Assembly: GCA_964653235.1 (NCBI GenBank)
Contig: CAZZCP010000020.1
Location: 1-31,222, forward strand
Origin: CAZZCP01 sp964653235
Lineage (GTDB): Bacteria > Bdellovibrionota > Bdellovibrionia > Bdellovibrionales > UBA840
Reading direction: 5' to 3'
Length of the DNA: 31,222 bases
The position numbers were made by a program, and so were the translations under genes. The notes under the pieces were generated by a model. It saw nothing but the letters and a program-made list of their open reading frames with translations, ran no database searches and was not told the origin of the DNA. Positions within the stretch are counted from its first letter, which is position 1, and every line of letters begins with the position of its first letter. Positions 22,740 to 30,629 of this stretch are shown here, piece by piece.

Positions 22740-23780
22740 GTGATTAAAAAAGTCATAATTCTATTGTCCGCGCTTTTCATCACGGCTTGTTCTGCCGAAT
22801 CTATTGATTTTGCCGGAAAAGAAACACCCGATTTTACTCGCATTGAAGAGCCTCCGGCTCCGCCAACGACGACTTTAAAAAAAGAGAGCTTTACACAAAA
22901 TACTTTAGTGCAACAGGTAGATATTCTAGTTGTTGTAGACAACTCAACTTCTATGCTGACTGAACAAGCCAAAATGGGTGACAGATTTCCCAGCTTTTTA
23001 GATGGTCTAGGCGATTTAGAATGGCAGATTGGAATTACAACTACCGATGTGAGTGATGGAGCCTATGGATTAAAAGGCAGTCTTCTTCAGCTTACAGGAG
23101 CAAATTCATATATACTCGATGAAAGCATTCCGAATTATGAGCAGGTTTTTAAAGATACTGTGCAAAGGCCCGAAACAGATCAATACTGTTCGGTTTTTTA
23201 TTGCCCACAACCACCGAGCGGATATGAAATGCCTTTACTAGCGAGTATTCAGGCAATGGAAAAACACCAAACCGACAATGCAGGTTTTTTTCGGCCCAAT
23301 ACAGATCTGGTAATTTTAATTTTGTCTGATGAAGATGAAAGTAGTGATGGGAATCATATCACTCAGCCACAAGAAGTTCTCGATAAATTTCATTCTATTT
23401 TTGGTAATACCAAGAAGCTATTTGCATACTCGATTATTGTTGAGCCGAATGATCTTACTTGTTTAGACACTCAACTCAAAGAAGATGGCACTGCTAACTA
23501 TGGAGATGTAATTGCTGATTTAGTTCAACTCACGGGTGGTACGACAGGGAGCATTTGCTCTGCAGATTATACGAAAATTTTAAAAGATATAGGACAAAAT
23601 GTTCGAGATTTGATTCAGTCGGTGCAACTTAGCGATACACCAAAGCCTGGAAGTATAAAAGTTGTGTTTGATCCGCAGCAAAACATTGGTTGGAAAGTTC
23701 AAGATAAAAGTATCATTTTTGATAAAGCTCCTCTGCCAGATACGAAAATCTCTGTTGAATACGAGACTCTAGTTTGGTGA
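22740..23780 (+). CDS. VWA-domain lipoprotein
   Basis: This 346-residue protein starts at GTG behind GGGGGAAGA. The signal peptide ends in lipobox ITAC (Cys17), so it is lipid-anchored. A Pro/Thr linker (about 36-46) leads to a von Willebrand A domain starting VDILVVVDNSTSM, with the MIDAS D67-x-S69-x-S71. Further acidic segments (LVILILSDEDESS) fit the later MIDAS and fold strands. About six Cys in the mature part may form disulfides. It probably mediates metal-dependent protein contacts at the cell surface or periplasm. The last codons (GTT TGG TGA) come from family B palindrome R4, so the C-terminal residues VW and the stop are repeat-derived. Confidence 0.88.
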   Translation: MIKKVIILLSALFITACSAESIDFAGKETPDFTRIEEPPAPPTTTLKKESFTQNTLVQQVDILVVVDNSTSMLTEQAKMGDRFPSFLDGLGDLEWQIGITTTDVSDGAYGLKGSLLQLTGANSYILDESIPNYEQVFKDTVQRPETDQYCSVFYCPQPPSGYEMPLLASIQAMEKHQTDNAGFFRPNTDLVILILSDEDESSDGNHITQPQEVLDKFHSIFGNTKKLFAYSIIVEPNDLTCLDTQLKEDGTANYGDVIADLVQLTGGTTGSICSADYTKILKDIGQNVRDLIQSVQLSDTPKPGSIKVVFDPQQNIGWKVQDKSIIFDKAPLPDTKISVEYETLVW

Positions 23781-23810
23781 CCGTCACTTTTTAGTATCGC
23801 GATTGGTCAC
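23773..23810 (+). repeat. Family B palindrome R4, supplies a stop codon
   Basis: TTTGGTGACCGTCAC, then TTTTTAGTATCGCGATTGG and TCAC. One base differs from R1. The TGA of the VWA lipoprotein gene lies within TTTGGTGACC. Confidence 0.7.
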
Positions 23811-23888
23811 ATAGCCGATGATGCAAATTCATTTTTTCTTTGTCTGATTTGAAGTCTTGTCCGAAGGCCTGGTCATTTGACACACCAA

Positions 23889-23915
23889 GATACTAAAAAG
23901 TGACGGTCACCAAAC
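23889..23915 (-). repeat. Family B palindrome R5, inverted partner of R4
   Basis: These 27 bases are the exact reverse complement of 23772-23798. Beyond GTATC the sequence continues TTGGTGTG, as if GCGAT had been lost. It lies just downstream of the fabI stop. Confidence 0.7.
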
Positions 23916-23920
23916 AAGGC

Positions 23921-24667
23921 TCACAACAAATGAGCGCCGCTATCGACAAAGATGTTGGTACCAGTAATATGTTTTGAGTAGGGGCTCGCTAAAAAGGCAG
24001 CCATCTCTCCGACATCTTGTTGATCGATATTTTCACGAAGAGGAAAACTCTCTTCTGCCTTTGCTAAAATCGAACGAAAATCTCTTACGCCAGATGCAGA
24101 GAGGGTTTTTACAGGGCCGGCCGAAACCGAGTTTACGCGAATTTTGTTGGGTCCAAGATCATTCGCAAGATAACGAACGCAAGCCTCTAGACTCGCTTTC
24201 GCAACACCCATCACATTGTAATTTGGAACCACCTTGTTGGCGCCTAAATAGCTCAAAGTGACGATGCTACCGCCATTTGGCATCAACTTTTCACATTTTT
24301 GCGATAGTTGAACCAAAGAGTAGGCGCTGATCTCCATTGCAGTTAAGAAGCCTTGCTTGCTAGTATCGACAAAGCGACCATTCAAATCATCTCGCTCAGC
24401 AAAGGCAATCGAGTGAATCAAAATATCCATCTCAGGCCAATGATCAGCCAATTTAGCAAAAAATGCATCGACACTGCTATCATCACTCACATTGAGTTCT
24501 TCAATAAAATCTGCACCAGCCGACTCGGCCAGGGGGCGAACTCTTTTTTCTAATTTTTCGTTTAAATAACTAAAAGCCAATTCTGCACCATGACGATGAA
24601 GGCTCTGCGCGATACCCCATGCAAGACTGCNNNNNNNNNNTGCCTTTTTGCCTTTGAGATCTAACAT
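23921..24667 (-). CDS. fabI: Enoyl-[acyl-carrier-protein] reductase (NADH), gap in N-terminus
   Basis: This enzyme performs the last reductive step of fatty-acid elongation. The short-chain dehydrogenase pattern is specific for FabI: SYLGANKVVPNYNVMGVAKA carries the Tyr-x6-Tyr and the Lys of the active site, and NKIRVNSVSAGPVKTLSASG follows. The N-terminus reads MLDLKGKKA, then ten Ns, then SLAWGIAQ. Homologs have about eight residues of the glycine-rich NADH motif here (for example ..GVANK-x-S), so the real gap is nearer 25 bases. Ten and 25 leave the same frame, so the ORF looks intact. The gene is a convergent neighbour of the VWA lipoprotein and divergent from the ABC ATPase gene. Confidence 0.95.
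   Translation of the reverse strand: MLDLKGKKAXXXXSLAWGIAQSLHRHGAELAFSYLNEKLEKRVRPLAESAGADFIEELNVSDDSSVDAFFAKLADHWPEMDILIHSIAFAERDDLNGRFVDTSKQGFLTAMEISAYSLVQLSQKCEKLMPNGGSIVTLSYLGANKVVPNYNVMGVAKASLEACVRYLANDLGPNKIRVNSVSAGPVKTLSASGVRDFRSILAKAEESFPLRENIDQQDVGEMAAFLASPYSKHITGTNIFVDSGAHLL
24631..24640. other. Assembly gap (10 N) inside fabI
   Basis: Ten Ns replace the codons of the glycine-rich NADH-binding segment. The real length is probably longer (about 25 bases from family alignment in memory). Confidence 0.9.
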
Positions 24668-24844
24668 AGAGCGAGCCTATGCATTTTGCTCTCAGAGAAC
24701 AAGTCTTTTTGCCCCTGCCTATGGGCAACGCATTGCAATTCTTATCTATTTCATGTCGATAGAGCCTAGTGGTGCCACTTTTTCATGGTCTTTTTGTTAG
24801 GTTTTCGCTATGTAAAAACAGGGAATTTTAGATCGAGGGGAAAT

Positions 24845-26578
24845 ATGAGCGATACACTTCTGAAAATTGAGAACCTTAGAGTCGAATTTAAAACCGATGA
24901 TGCAACTGTTGCTGCAGTGAAAGACATCAGTTTTGAAATCCCAAAAGGCAAAACCATTGGACTAGTTGGCGAATCTGGTTCGGGAAAATCAGTATCCTCT
25001 CTTGCCATAATGGGTCTGATTCCCAATCCACCAGGTAAAGTAACCAATGGCAAGATTCTCTATAATGGTGAAGACCTTTTACATGTTCCCGAAGCACGAA
25101 TGCGCCAGATTCGCGGCAACAAAATCTCAATGATTTTTCAAGAGCCTATGACCAGCCTCAATCCGGTGTTTACCGTTGGCGATCAAATCATTGAAACCAT
25201 TATGCTCCATCAAAAACTTTCGAAAACAGATGCGATGGACAAAGCCATTGAGCTTTTAGACCAAGTCGGAATTCCTGATCCTAAAAGTCGTGTTAAGTCT
25301 TATCCACATGAAATGTCAGGAGGACAAAGACAAAGAGTTATGATTGCAATGGCCATCGCCTGTGAACCAGATCTTTTGATTGCAGATGAGCCAACGACAG
25401 CATTGGATGTGACCATTCAAAAGCAAATTTTAGAGCTCTTGGCAGATCTGCAAAAAAAATATGGTATGAGTGTTTTATTTATCACCCACGATTTGGCGGT
25501 GATTGCCGATATTGCTGACAATGTCATCGTAATGTATCGAGGAGATATTGTTGAGCAAAACACAGTTGAAGAGATTTTTGATAATCCACAACATCCTTAC
25601 ACCAAGGGTCTTATCAATTGTCGCCCATCTCTTGAGAAAAATCCTGAAAGATTGCCTACGGTCAGTGACTTTATGACCGATGAAGGAAAAGAAAAAGCGT
25701 TTGATTTAGAAGCGATTAGTTTGGCCAAAGAAGTTCGGCCTATTGACGAGATAGAAAATCCTGTGATTTTAGAAATTCGCAATTTAAAGAAACATTTTCC
25801 TCTGCAAAAGGGTTTTTTAGGCAACACTCTTTCTTGGGTTAAAGCAGTCGATGATGTCACTTTAAAAGTTCGCAAAGGACGAACCTTGGGTTTAGTGGGG
25901 GAGTCGGGTTGTGGCAAAACTACTCTTGGTCGCTCAATTCTTAGACTGATTGAACCCACTTCAGGAGAAGTTGTGTATAAGGGTGAGGATATTGTGAAAT
26001 ACGATAATACCAAAATGCGTGAGATGCGAAAAAAGATGCAAATTATCTTTCAAGATCCCTATGCATCTCTGAATCCAAGAATGACGATTGCTTCTACTTT
26101 AATGGAGCCGATGTTGATTCATGGAATTGGTAAAGATCGAAAAGAGCGTTTGCAATTGGCAGGGGAGTTGATTGAACGCTGTGGCTTACCCGCAAGCATG
26201 CTCAATCGATATCCGCATGAATTTTCGGGTGGACAAAGACAAAGAATCTGTATTGCTCGTGCCCTTGCAGTAAAACCCGACTTTATTATTTGTGATGAAT
26301 CTGTCTCAGCTCTTGATGTCTCAGTGCAAGCGCAAATCTTAAACCTGCTTCTTGATTTACAAGAAGAGTTTGGATTGACTTATATTTTTATCTCTCATGA
26401 TCTAGCAGTTGTAAAATTTATTTCTGATGAAATCGCGGTGATGAACAAGGGTAAAGTGGTTGAATATGCCGATGCCAAAGCGATCTATGATAGCCCGCAA
26501 GATGCTTACACGCAAAAGCTCTTAAGTGCGATTCCAAAGGGAATTCCCCATTCTTTGCAGAATGAACTCTCGATGTAA
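24845..26578 (+). CDS. Fused dipeptide/oligopeptide ABC transporter ATPase (DppD-DppF type)
   Basis: The start is the ATG at 24845 (577 residues) behind GAGGGGAAAT; an in-frame ATG at 24785 lacks a site. Two complete ATPase cassettes lie in tandem. The first has Walker A GESGSGKS and signature MSGGQRQR with Walker B LLIADEPTT. The second has GESGCGKT, FSGGQRQR and FIICDESVS, with Glu to Ser context typical of DppF/OppF. Each ends with an Opp-type tail (YTKGLINCRPS, YTQKLLSAIP). This is the GsiA/YejF layout: one protein powers an inner-membrane peptide importer. No permease or binding protein gene is adjacent, so the partners are elsewhere. Its stop abuts the convergent neighbour's stop. Confidence 0.95.
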   Translation: MSDTLLKIENLRVEFKTDDATVAAVKDISFEIPKGKTIGLVGESGSGKSVSSLAIMGLIPNPPGKVTNGKILYNGEDLLHVPEARMRQIRGNKISMIFQEPMTSLNPVFTVGDQIIETIMLHQKLSKTDAMDKAIELLDQVGIPDPKSRVKSYPHEMSGGQRQRVMIAMAIACEPDLLIADEPTTALDVTIQKQILELLADLQKKYGMSVLFITHDLAVIADIADNVIVMYRGDIVEQNTVEEIFDNPQHPYTKGLINCRPSLEKNPERLPTVSDFMTDEGKEKAFDLEAISLAKEVRPIDEIENPVILEIRNLKKHFPLQKGFLGNTLSWVKAVDDVTLKVRKGRTLGLVGESGCGKTTLGRSILRLIEPTSGEVVYKGEDIVKYDNTKMREMRKKMQIIFQDPYASLNPRMTIASTLMEPMLIHGIGKDRKERLQLAGELIERCGLPASMLNRYPHEFSGGQRQRICIARALAVKPDFIICDESVSALDVSVQAQILNLLLDLQEEFGLTYIFISHDLAVVKFISDEIAVMNKGKVVEYADAKAIYDSPQDAYTQKLLSAIPKGIPHSLQNELSM

Positions 26579-27070
26579 TCAACGAATCGAGTAACTTTGT
26601 ACCTTAGCAGAATTGGGAATACCCTCAAGACTAGGTTGCCAATTCATTTTAGGATCCTGTTCTAAAAATTTTGGATCAATGATAAAACTGAGTCTTTCTT
26701 TTTTAGGAACAAACAGAATTCCTAAATGAGTTTCTTTGACGATGGCATTGTCTTGGTATTCCTTACGTAGCTGCGCCATGCTTGAGCCCACCCCTAAATT
26801 ATTTTTAAGTCGAATTTCTTCAACGAAAACTTCAATCTGATAAACGCTATAATTGGGGCCAAGCGAAAAGCGCAGGCCTAGCTTGTTCTCTCTATAGACA
26901 TCCAGAGCTGGAGAGAACATATTCTCACCGTATAAATCCACCAGTTTCGCATTTTCTTTACCATAAGCATTGTAAACTTGATCTGCGGTATCACCGATCT
27001 TAATTTTGAGTTGCTCAGCATGGGCAAACTTGAAGAATGAAAAGCACAGGATCAATAAAACACGCATCAT
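26579..27070 (-). CDS. Exported hypothetical protein
   Basis: This 163-residue protein has a signal peptide (MMRVLLILCFSFFKFAHA); an ATG one codon later is equally possible. The mature domain reads as alpha/beta (KIKIGDTADQVYNAYG, VGSSMAQLRKEY). Two repeats of the pattern hydrophobic-G-x-S/T-x-x-x-hydrophobic resemble SmpA/BamE-like or similar small periplasmic folds, but I cannot assign a family. The ATG directly follows the TAA of the upstream HAD phosphatase gene (TAAATG), so the two form an operon. The 3' end touches the convergent ABC gene with no base between stops. Confidence 0.7.
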   Translation of the reverse strand: MMRVLLILCFSFFKFAHAEQLKIKIGDTADQVYNAYGKENAKLVDLYGENMFSPALDVYRENKLGLRFSLGPNYSVYQIEVFVEEIRLKNNLGVGSSMAQLRKEYQDNAIVKETHLGILFVPKKERLSFIIDPKFLEQDPKMNWQPSLEGIPNSAKVQSYSIR

Positions 27071-27730
27071 TTACATATTCTCTAACAAGGAATGGAGTTC
27101 GGAGTAGTTCTCAAGACAGCCCTCTGGTTTGTATTCGAGTAAGAGTTCGGTCTTGGCATAACCAAAAGTGCAAGCAATGTATTTGGTTCCTGCGGCTCGA
27201 GCAGCTTGTGCATCGGGCAAGCCATCACCAATCATAATTGTTTGCTCTGGTCCTAGTTTTGCTAAATTCATAATGTGCTGAAGGCCAATCGGGCTTGGTT
27301 TTTTTTGTTCCAATTTTCCGGCACCAACAATATCAACCCAATTGTATTTACTCAAACCGGCATGATCGATACTCTGTAAGGCAAAGTGATGGGGCTTATT
27401 GGTGCAAATTGCAATTTGATAGTCACAGTTGTCTAAAAATTCAAAGACTCCTTCAAAACACTTCGTATCTTCGTTGCAAAGCTCTTCATATCTTTTATAA
27501 AAGTAGTCCCAAAGAACTTTACTGCGAGCTGGGTCTTTTAAAACTTCAGAAAAGATTTTTTGAAAGAGTGGCTCCATGCCCTCGCCAATCGAGCGAGAAG
27601 TGGATTCACGGTCAATCAAGGGGAGTTCAAAGTATTTTAAAGTATCATTAACACACGTGTGAATCGCTTCTGCAGAGTCAATTAGAGTTCCATCGAGATC
27701 AAAGATAAGTAGTTTTTCTTGAGGCTTCAC
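27071..27730 (-). CDS. HAD-family phosphatase, phosphoglycolate phosphatase-like
   Basis: The start is taken at the GTG at 27730 (219 residues, MKPQEKLLIFDLDG); the frame extends to a TTG at 27754. Four HAD motifs are present: DLDGTLIDS with nucleophile D11 and acid D13, ICTNKPHH (motif II), the Lys of EQKKPSPIGL (motif III) and GDGLPDAQAA (motif IV). The helical cap lies between motifs I and II, as in subfamily IA (Gph, PpaX). The likely reaction is dephosphorylation of 2-phosphoglycolate or another small phosphate; the exact substrate cannot be read. It is the first gene of a pair with the exported protein at 27070 and is divergent from the O-methyltransferase gene. Confidence 0.88.
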   Translation of the reverse strand: MKPQEKLLIFDLDGTLIDSAEAIHTCVNDTLKYFELPLIDRESTSRSIGEGMEPLFQKIFSEVLKDPARSKVLWDYFYKRYEELCNEDTKCFEGVFEFLDNCDYQIAICTNKPHHFALQSIDHAGLSKYNWVDIVGAGKLEQKKPSPIGLQHIMNLAKLGPEQTIMIGDGLPDAQAARAAGTKYIACTFGYAKTELLLEYKPEGCLENYSELHSLLENM

Positions 27731-27771
27731 TCTAATTAGTATAGAGCAATGCAAATAGAAATGGAGTCCTT

Positions 27772-28410
27772 ATGCGCGAGATCAATGATCTAGTTTACGA
27801 TTACATTGCCAATTTATACATAAAGCAGGATGACTCCACACAAAAATTATTGAATTCAATGGCAGAACATCCTAAGGCGGGACAAGCCTTGTCGCCGGTA
27901 GAGTCTAAGTTCTTACAAATATTAATTCGTGCATTTGGGATTCAAAATATTTTAGAAATCGGTTGCTTTTATGGTTTTTCTGCAAGTCAGATGGCTCAAG
28001 CCATACCAAAAGGGGGAAGAATCTTAAGTCTAGAGAAAAATGAAGAATTCTATAAGATCGCCAAAGAGAATTTAGAGCCATGGAAAGACAAGATCGTGCT
28101 TCGAAATGTTGATGCTGTTGAGCTGTTGCAAGACTTAGATGAAGAATTTGATATGGTATTTATTGATGCCAATAAAGCTGCATATCCAAAATATCTTGAT
28201 TGGGCGGAGAACTATATTCGAACTGGTGGATTGATAGTGGCCGATAATACTTTGCTAAATGGGCTAGTTTTAGAAGAAGAGGTGAGTCCCAAAAAAAAGA
28301 AAATGTGGCAAGCCATGCGTGAATTCAATCAAAGGCTTGCCGACACAAAAAAATTTGATTCGATTTTACTTCCCTTTAAAGAGGGATTGTCTATCGCCAT
28401 TAAAAAATGA
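27772..28410 (+). CDS. SAM-dependent O-methyltransferase (caffeoyl-CoA/COMT type)
   Basis: This 212-residue protein has no signal peptide. GGAG lies 6 bases before the ATG. Motif I is LEIGCFYGFSA (SAM binding, about residues 61-71), followed by ILSLEKNEEFY. FDMVFIDANKAAYPKYL and GGLIVADNTLLNG supply the Asp/Asp-Asn divalent-metal ligands of this family (D132, D158, N159). Bacterial members methylate catechol-type hydroxyls or, in some cases, tRNA hydroxyuridine (TrmR-like). The substrate is therefore open. The stop abuts the stop of the convergent VWA lipoprotein. Confidence 0.92.
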   Translation: MREINDLVYDYIANLYIKQDDSTQKLLNSMAEHPKAGQALSPVESKFLQILIRAFGIQNILEIGCFYGFSASQMAQAIPKGGRILSLEKNEEFYKIAKENLEPWKDKIVLRNVDAVELLQDLDEEFDMVFIDANKAAYPKYLDWAENYIRTGGLIVADNTLLNGLVLEEEVSPKKKKMWQAMREFNQRLADTKKFDSILLPFKEGLSIAIKK

Positions 28411-30045
28411 TTACTCTATTGTAACGACATCCACTTGTTCATAAACCATATAGGGAGTAAAAGCATCGTCATTCACATTCAAACCCAAGCCATTGTAGAG
28501 ACCATTTTGAAAATTCAGCGTCTGCAGACTTCGCATATAAATCCCTTTGCCTTCATGGTTGTTATTGGTCTTTGATTGTAAAAAATAAATTAAAATAATA
28601 TTCTCGCCGGCTTTATGACTGAAATGCGGGTTCTCTATATCATTCACCTCTAATGTTTCAAAGACTTCCAGCTGAGTTTGTTCAAAGCTGTAACAAATTT
28701 GTCCTGACACAAGTTCATCTGTTTTTCTTACGCGGGTGTCGTATTTGGGTGCATCTTCATCAGGGTAAAGAGGATTGCGATGCTCTAAAATCTGTTGTTC
28801 GGCATTGACATTCTCTTGGTCATAAAAAGCACCGAAAATATTGAGGTTGTTCAAAGGACTCGTCATGCGGTCGCGAAAGATCCACTGCTCAATGCTATCT
28901 AAAACTCCATCATTGTCAGTGTCAGGGTCTTTGGGATTGGCTGTTGTCCAAGTAGTTCCGTTAGGAAAGAAATTTTCGATCAGATTCTCTTCACATTCAT
29001 TTAAGAAGTCATGATCAGCATCTACACGCATTTCGATAGGACATTCTTCAATTCTTCCCAATCTGTTTTTAAAGTGCATCCAGACAAAGTAGTCGGCAAT
29101 TCCTGGAATCACTGAATTGCGTCGAGCAGGGTCAAAAGAATCGGCCCCCAACTCGGCTAATTTATCTTGAAAGTCTTTTGTAAATTGAATTTCATCCTGA
29201 TCACAAAGACCATCTGCATCTGAGTCGAGACCATAATAATTGTCGCTACAAATGGCTGAGTTCAGATTGTAAACCAAGAAATTATTGATCTTCCAGGCCT
29301 CTAATTTTTCATCAGGCTGCAATAGGTCATTGAAATCGACATCGTTCACATCATTCCAGTTTTTAAACTCACCACCACCTACTTTAGCCATTTCTTCTAC
29401 AATTCTGCGAGCGCCAGATCCGAATCCACCATAAAATGCAGAGCTCAACTTTACTTTTCCGGGATGTGTTTCTAAAAGACTTTGTACCGGTCCATGCACA
29501 CCAGAGGGGCTTGAAATATCCGAGGGTTGTCCGTCACTCAAAAAGAAAACCATAAATTTATCACTGTTTCTCTCTGGCAGAGCAATGTGGGTTTCGATTA
29601 CACTTTCTGCTCCTTCAAGAGCTGTTTTAAATTTGGTTCCACCTCTTGCATGATTGCCTATCATAGCATCAAGTGCGCTTTGCATACGATTGGGATCAAA
29701 AGTCACATCTCCATACTCTGGGTCGCCCACATAATTGTGTGTCGAACCATCAAAGCCAAGTAGACTCCAACCCACAGACGAGTCGTTGCGATTGTCACTT
29801 AAAAACTGCATAGCCCTTTGAATTCTCATGCCATTCGAGTCTGTTCCGCTAGATTTGTTACTTCCAGAGACATCAATGATAAACATATAGATCAGTTTTC
29901 CGCTCTTTTCTTCGGGATTAAAAGTGCAAAATTCACCCTTCGATTTTGCTTGTATTACAGGTTCATCTGGTGCTTTGAGATTTACATCTCCACAAGATAC
30001 CAATGAGCTAATAACTAAGATCGCGAATCCGATTTTCGAAAGCAT
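28411..30045 (-). CDS. VWA-domain lipoprotein with Asp-rich calcium-type repeats
   Basis: The start is the ATG at 30045 (544 residues) behind AAGGAGG; the frame extends to 30081. The signal peptide ends in lipobox LVSC (Cys18). A von Willebrand A domain starts YMFIIDVSGS with MIDAS D58-x-S60-x-S62 and includes MVFFLSDGQPSD. The middle part holds three Asp-rich loops of the thrombospondin-3/EF-hand-like kind (DSDADGLCDQDE, DADHDFLNECEE, DPDTDNDGVLDS), probable Ca2+ sites. The C-terminal ~100 residues form an unassigned domain. It is a likely surface or periplasmic metal-dependent binding protein. It belongs to the same general class as the VWA lipoprotein at 22740, but the two are not close copies. 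Confidence 0.9.
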   Translation of the reverse strand: MLSKIGFAILVISSLVSCGDVNLKAPDEPVIQAKSKGEFCTFNPEEKSGKLIYMFIIDVSGSNKSSGTDSNGMRIQRAMQFLSDNRNDSSVGWSLLGFDGSTHNYVGDPEYGDVTFDPNRMQSALDAMIGNHARGGTKFKTALEGAESVIETHIALPERNSDKFMVFFLSDGQPSDISSPSGVHGPVQSLLETHPGKVKLSSAFYGGFGSGARRIVEEMAKVGGGEFKNWNDVNDVDFNDLLQPDEKLEAWKINNFLVYNLNSAICSDNYYGLDSDADGLCDQDEIQFTKDFQDKLAELGADSFDPARRNSVIPGIADYFVWMHFKNRLGRIEECPIEMRVDADHDFLNECEENLIENFFPNGTTWTTANPKDPDTDNDGVLDSIEQWIFRDRMTSPLNNLNIFGAFYDQENVNAEQQILEHRNPLYPDEDAPKYDTRVRKTDELVSGQICYSFEQTQLEVFETLEVNDIENPHFSHKAGENIILIYFLQSKTNNNHEGKGIYMRSLQTLNFQNGLYNGLGLNVNDDAFTPYMVYEQVDVVTIE

Positions 30046-30242
30046 GCAAGACCTCCTTAAGCCAATGGGCTTATCGATCAAGGACTAGAGGTGCTAAAGG
30101 TCTACAGACAAAGCTCATAAAAACTTGGTATTAGGTCGTGATACTTATGTTGTATTTAAAACAATCGTCTTGGGCGGGTGAAAAAAATTTCTTCAAAAAT
30201 TGAAAAAAAAGAAACCAAAAAATTGTCTCAAAGTAAGATTGT

Positions 30243-30272
30243 TTTTCATTGTCGATAACACTGAAATATAAT
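30243..30272 (+). promoter_or_regulatory. Candidate sigma70 promoter
   Basis: TTTTCA (30243-30248), an 18-bp spacer and TATAAT (30267-30272, perfect). It precedes the small gene at 30306 by about 35 bp. Confidence 0.5.
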
Positions 30273-30305
30273 GTCTATAAGCGCCTTAGCCGATAGGAGT
30301 ACATG

Positions 30306-30629
30306 ATGTCTAAATCTGGCCAATTTGAATTTATTAACTTCACTCCAAGAGCATGTTTTGCAGAGAAAGCAAATCTATGTTTAGAAAGGTTTGTTGAGAA
30401 TATTCCTAATACATCGAGCTACAAAGCCAGTTGCAAACAAATGCGCGACAATCAGTTTTACTTTGCGATTGAACTCTTGGTTTTTGGTACAAGCTTTAAC
30501 GCCAGAATTATTCTTGACCCGCAAAAGTGCGATACTTCAGATCGAGATTGGCAAATGAAGGTTGTAGATCAGATGTTTATTCGCCTAATTCATCAGATGG
30601 AGCTTTGGCGAAAATCTCGGGCCGTTTAG
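30306..30629 (+). CDS. Small cytoplasmic protein, unknown (weak resemblance to ribosome-hibernation fold)
   Basis: The start is the second of two adjacent ATGs (30306, AGGAG 6 bases upstream; ATG 30303 also possible), giving 107 residues. There is no signal peptide. The middle part has two beta-strand-like stretches (QFYFAIELLVFGTSFNARII), and the C-terminus is one amphipathic helix (DWQMKVVDQMFIRLIHQMEL). Strands followed by long helices recall the HPF/RaiA fold, but the family signature is not visible, so this is only a suggestion. It has a consensus promoter and a good ribosome binding site. Its last 53 bp overlap the convergent hydrolase gene. Confidence 0.65.
   Translation: MSKSGQFEFINFTPRACFAEKANLCLERFVENIPNTSSYKASCKQMRDNQFYFAIELLVFGTSFNARIILDPQKCDTSDRDWQMKVVDQMFIRLIHQMELWRKSRAV

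Noticed and set aside
24765..24784. Small hairpin AGTG-GTGC-CACT followed by Ts before the ABC gene
   Set aside because: The stem is only 4 bp and no plus-strand gene ends upstream, so it is not called a terminator.
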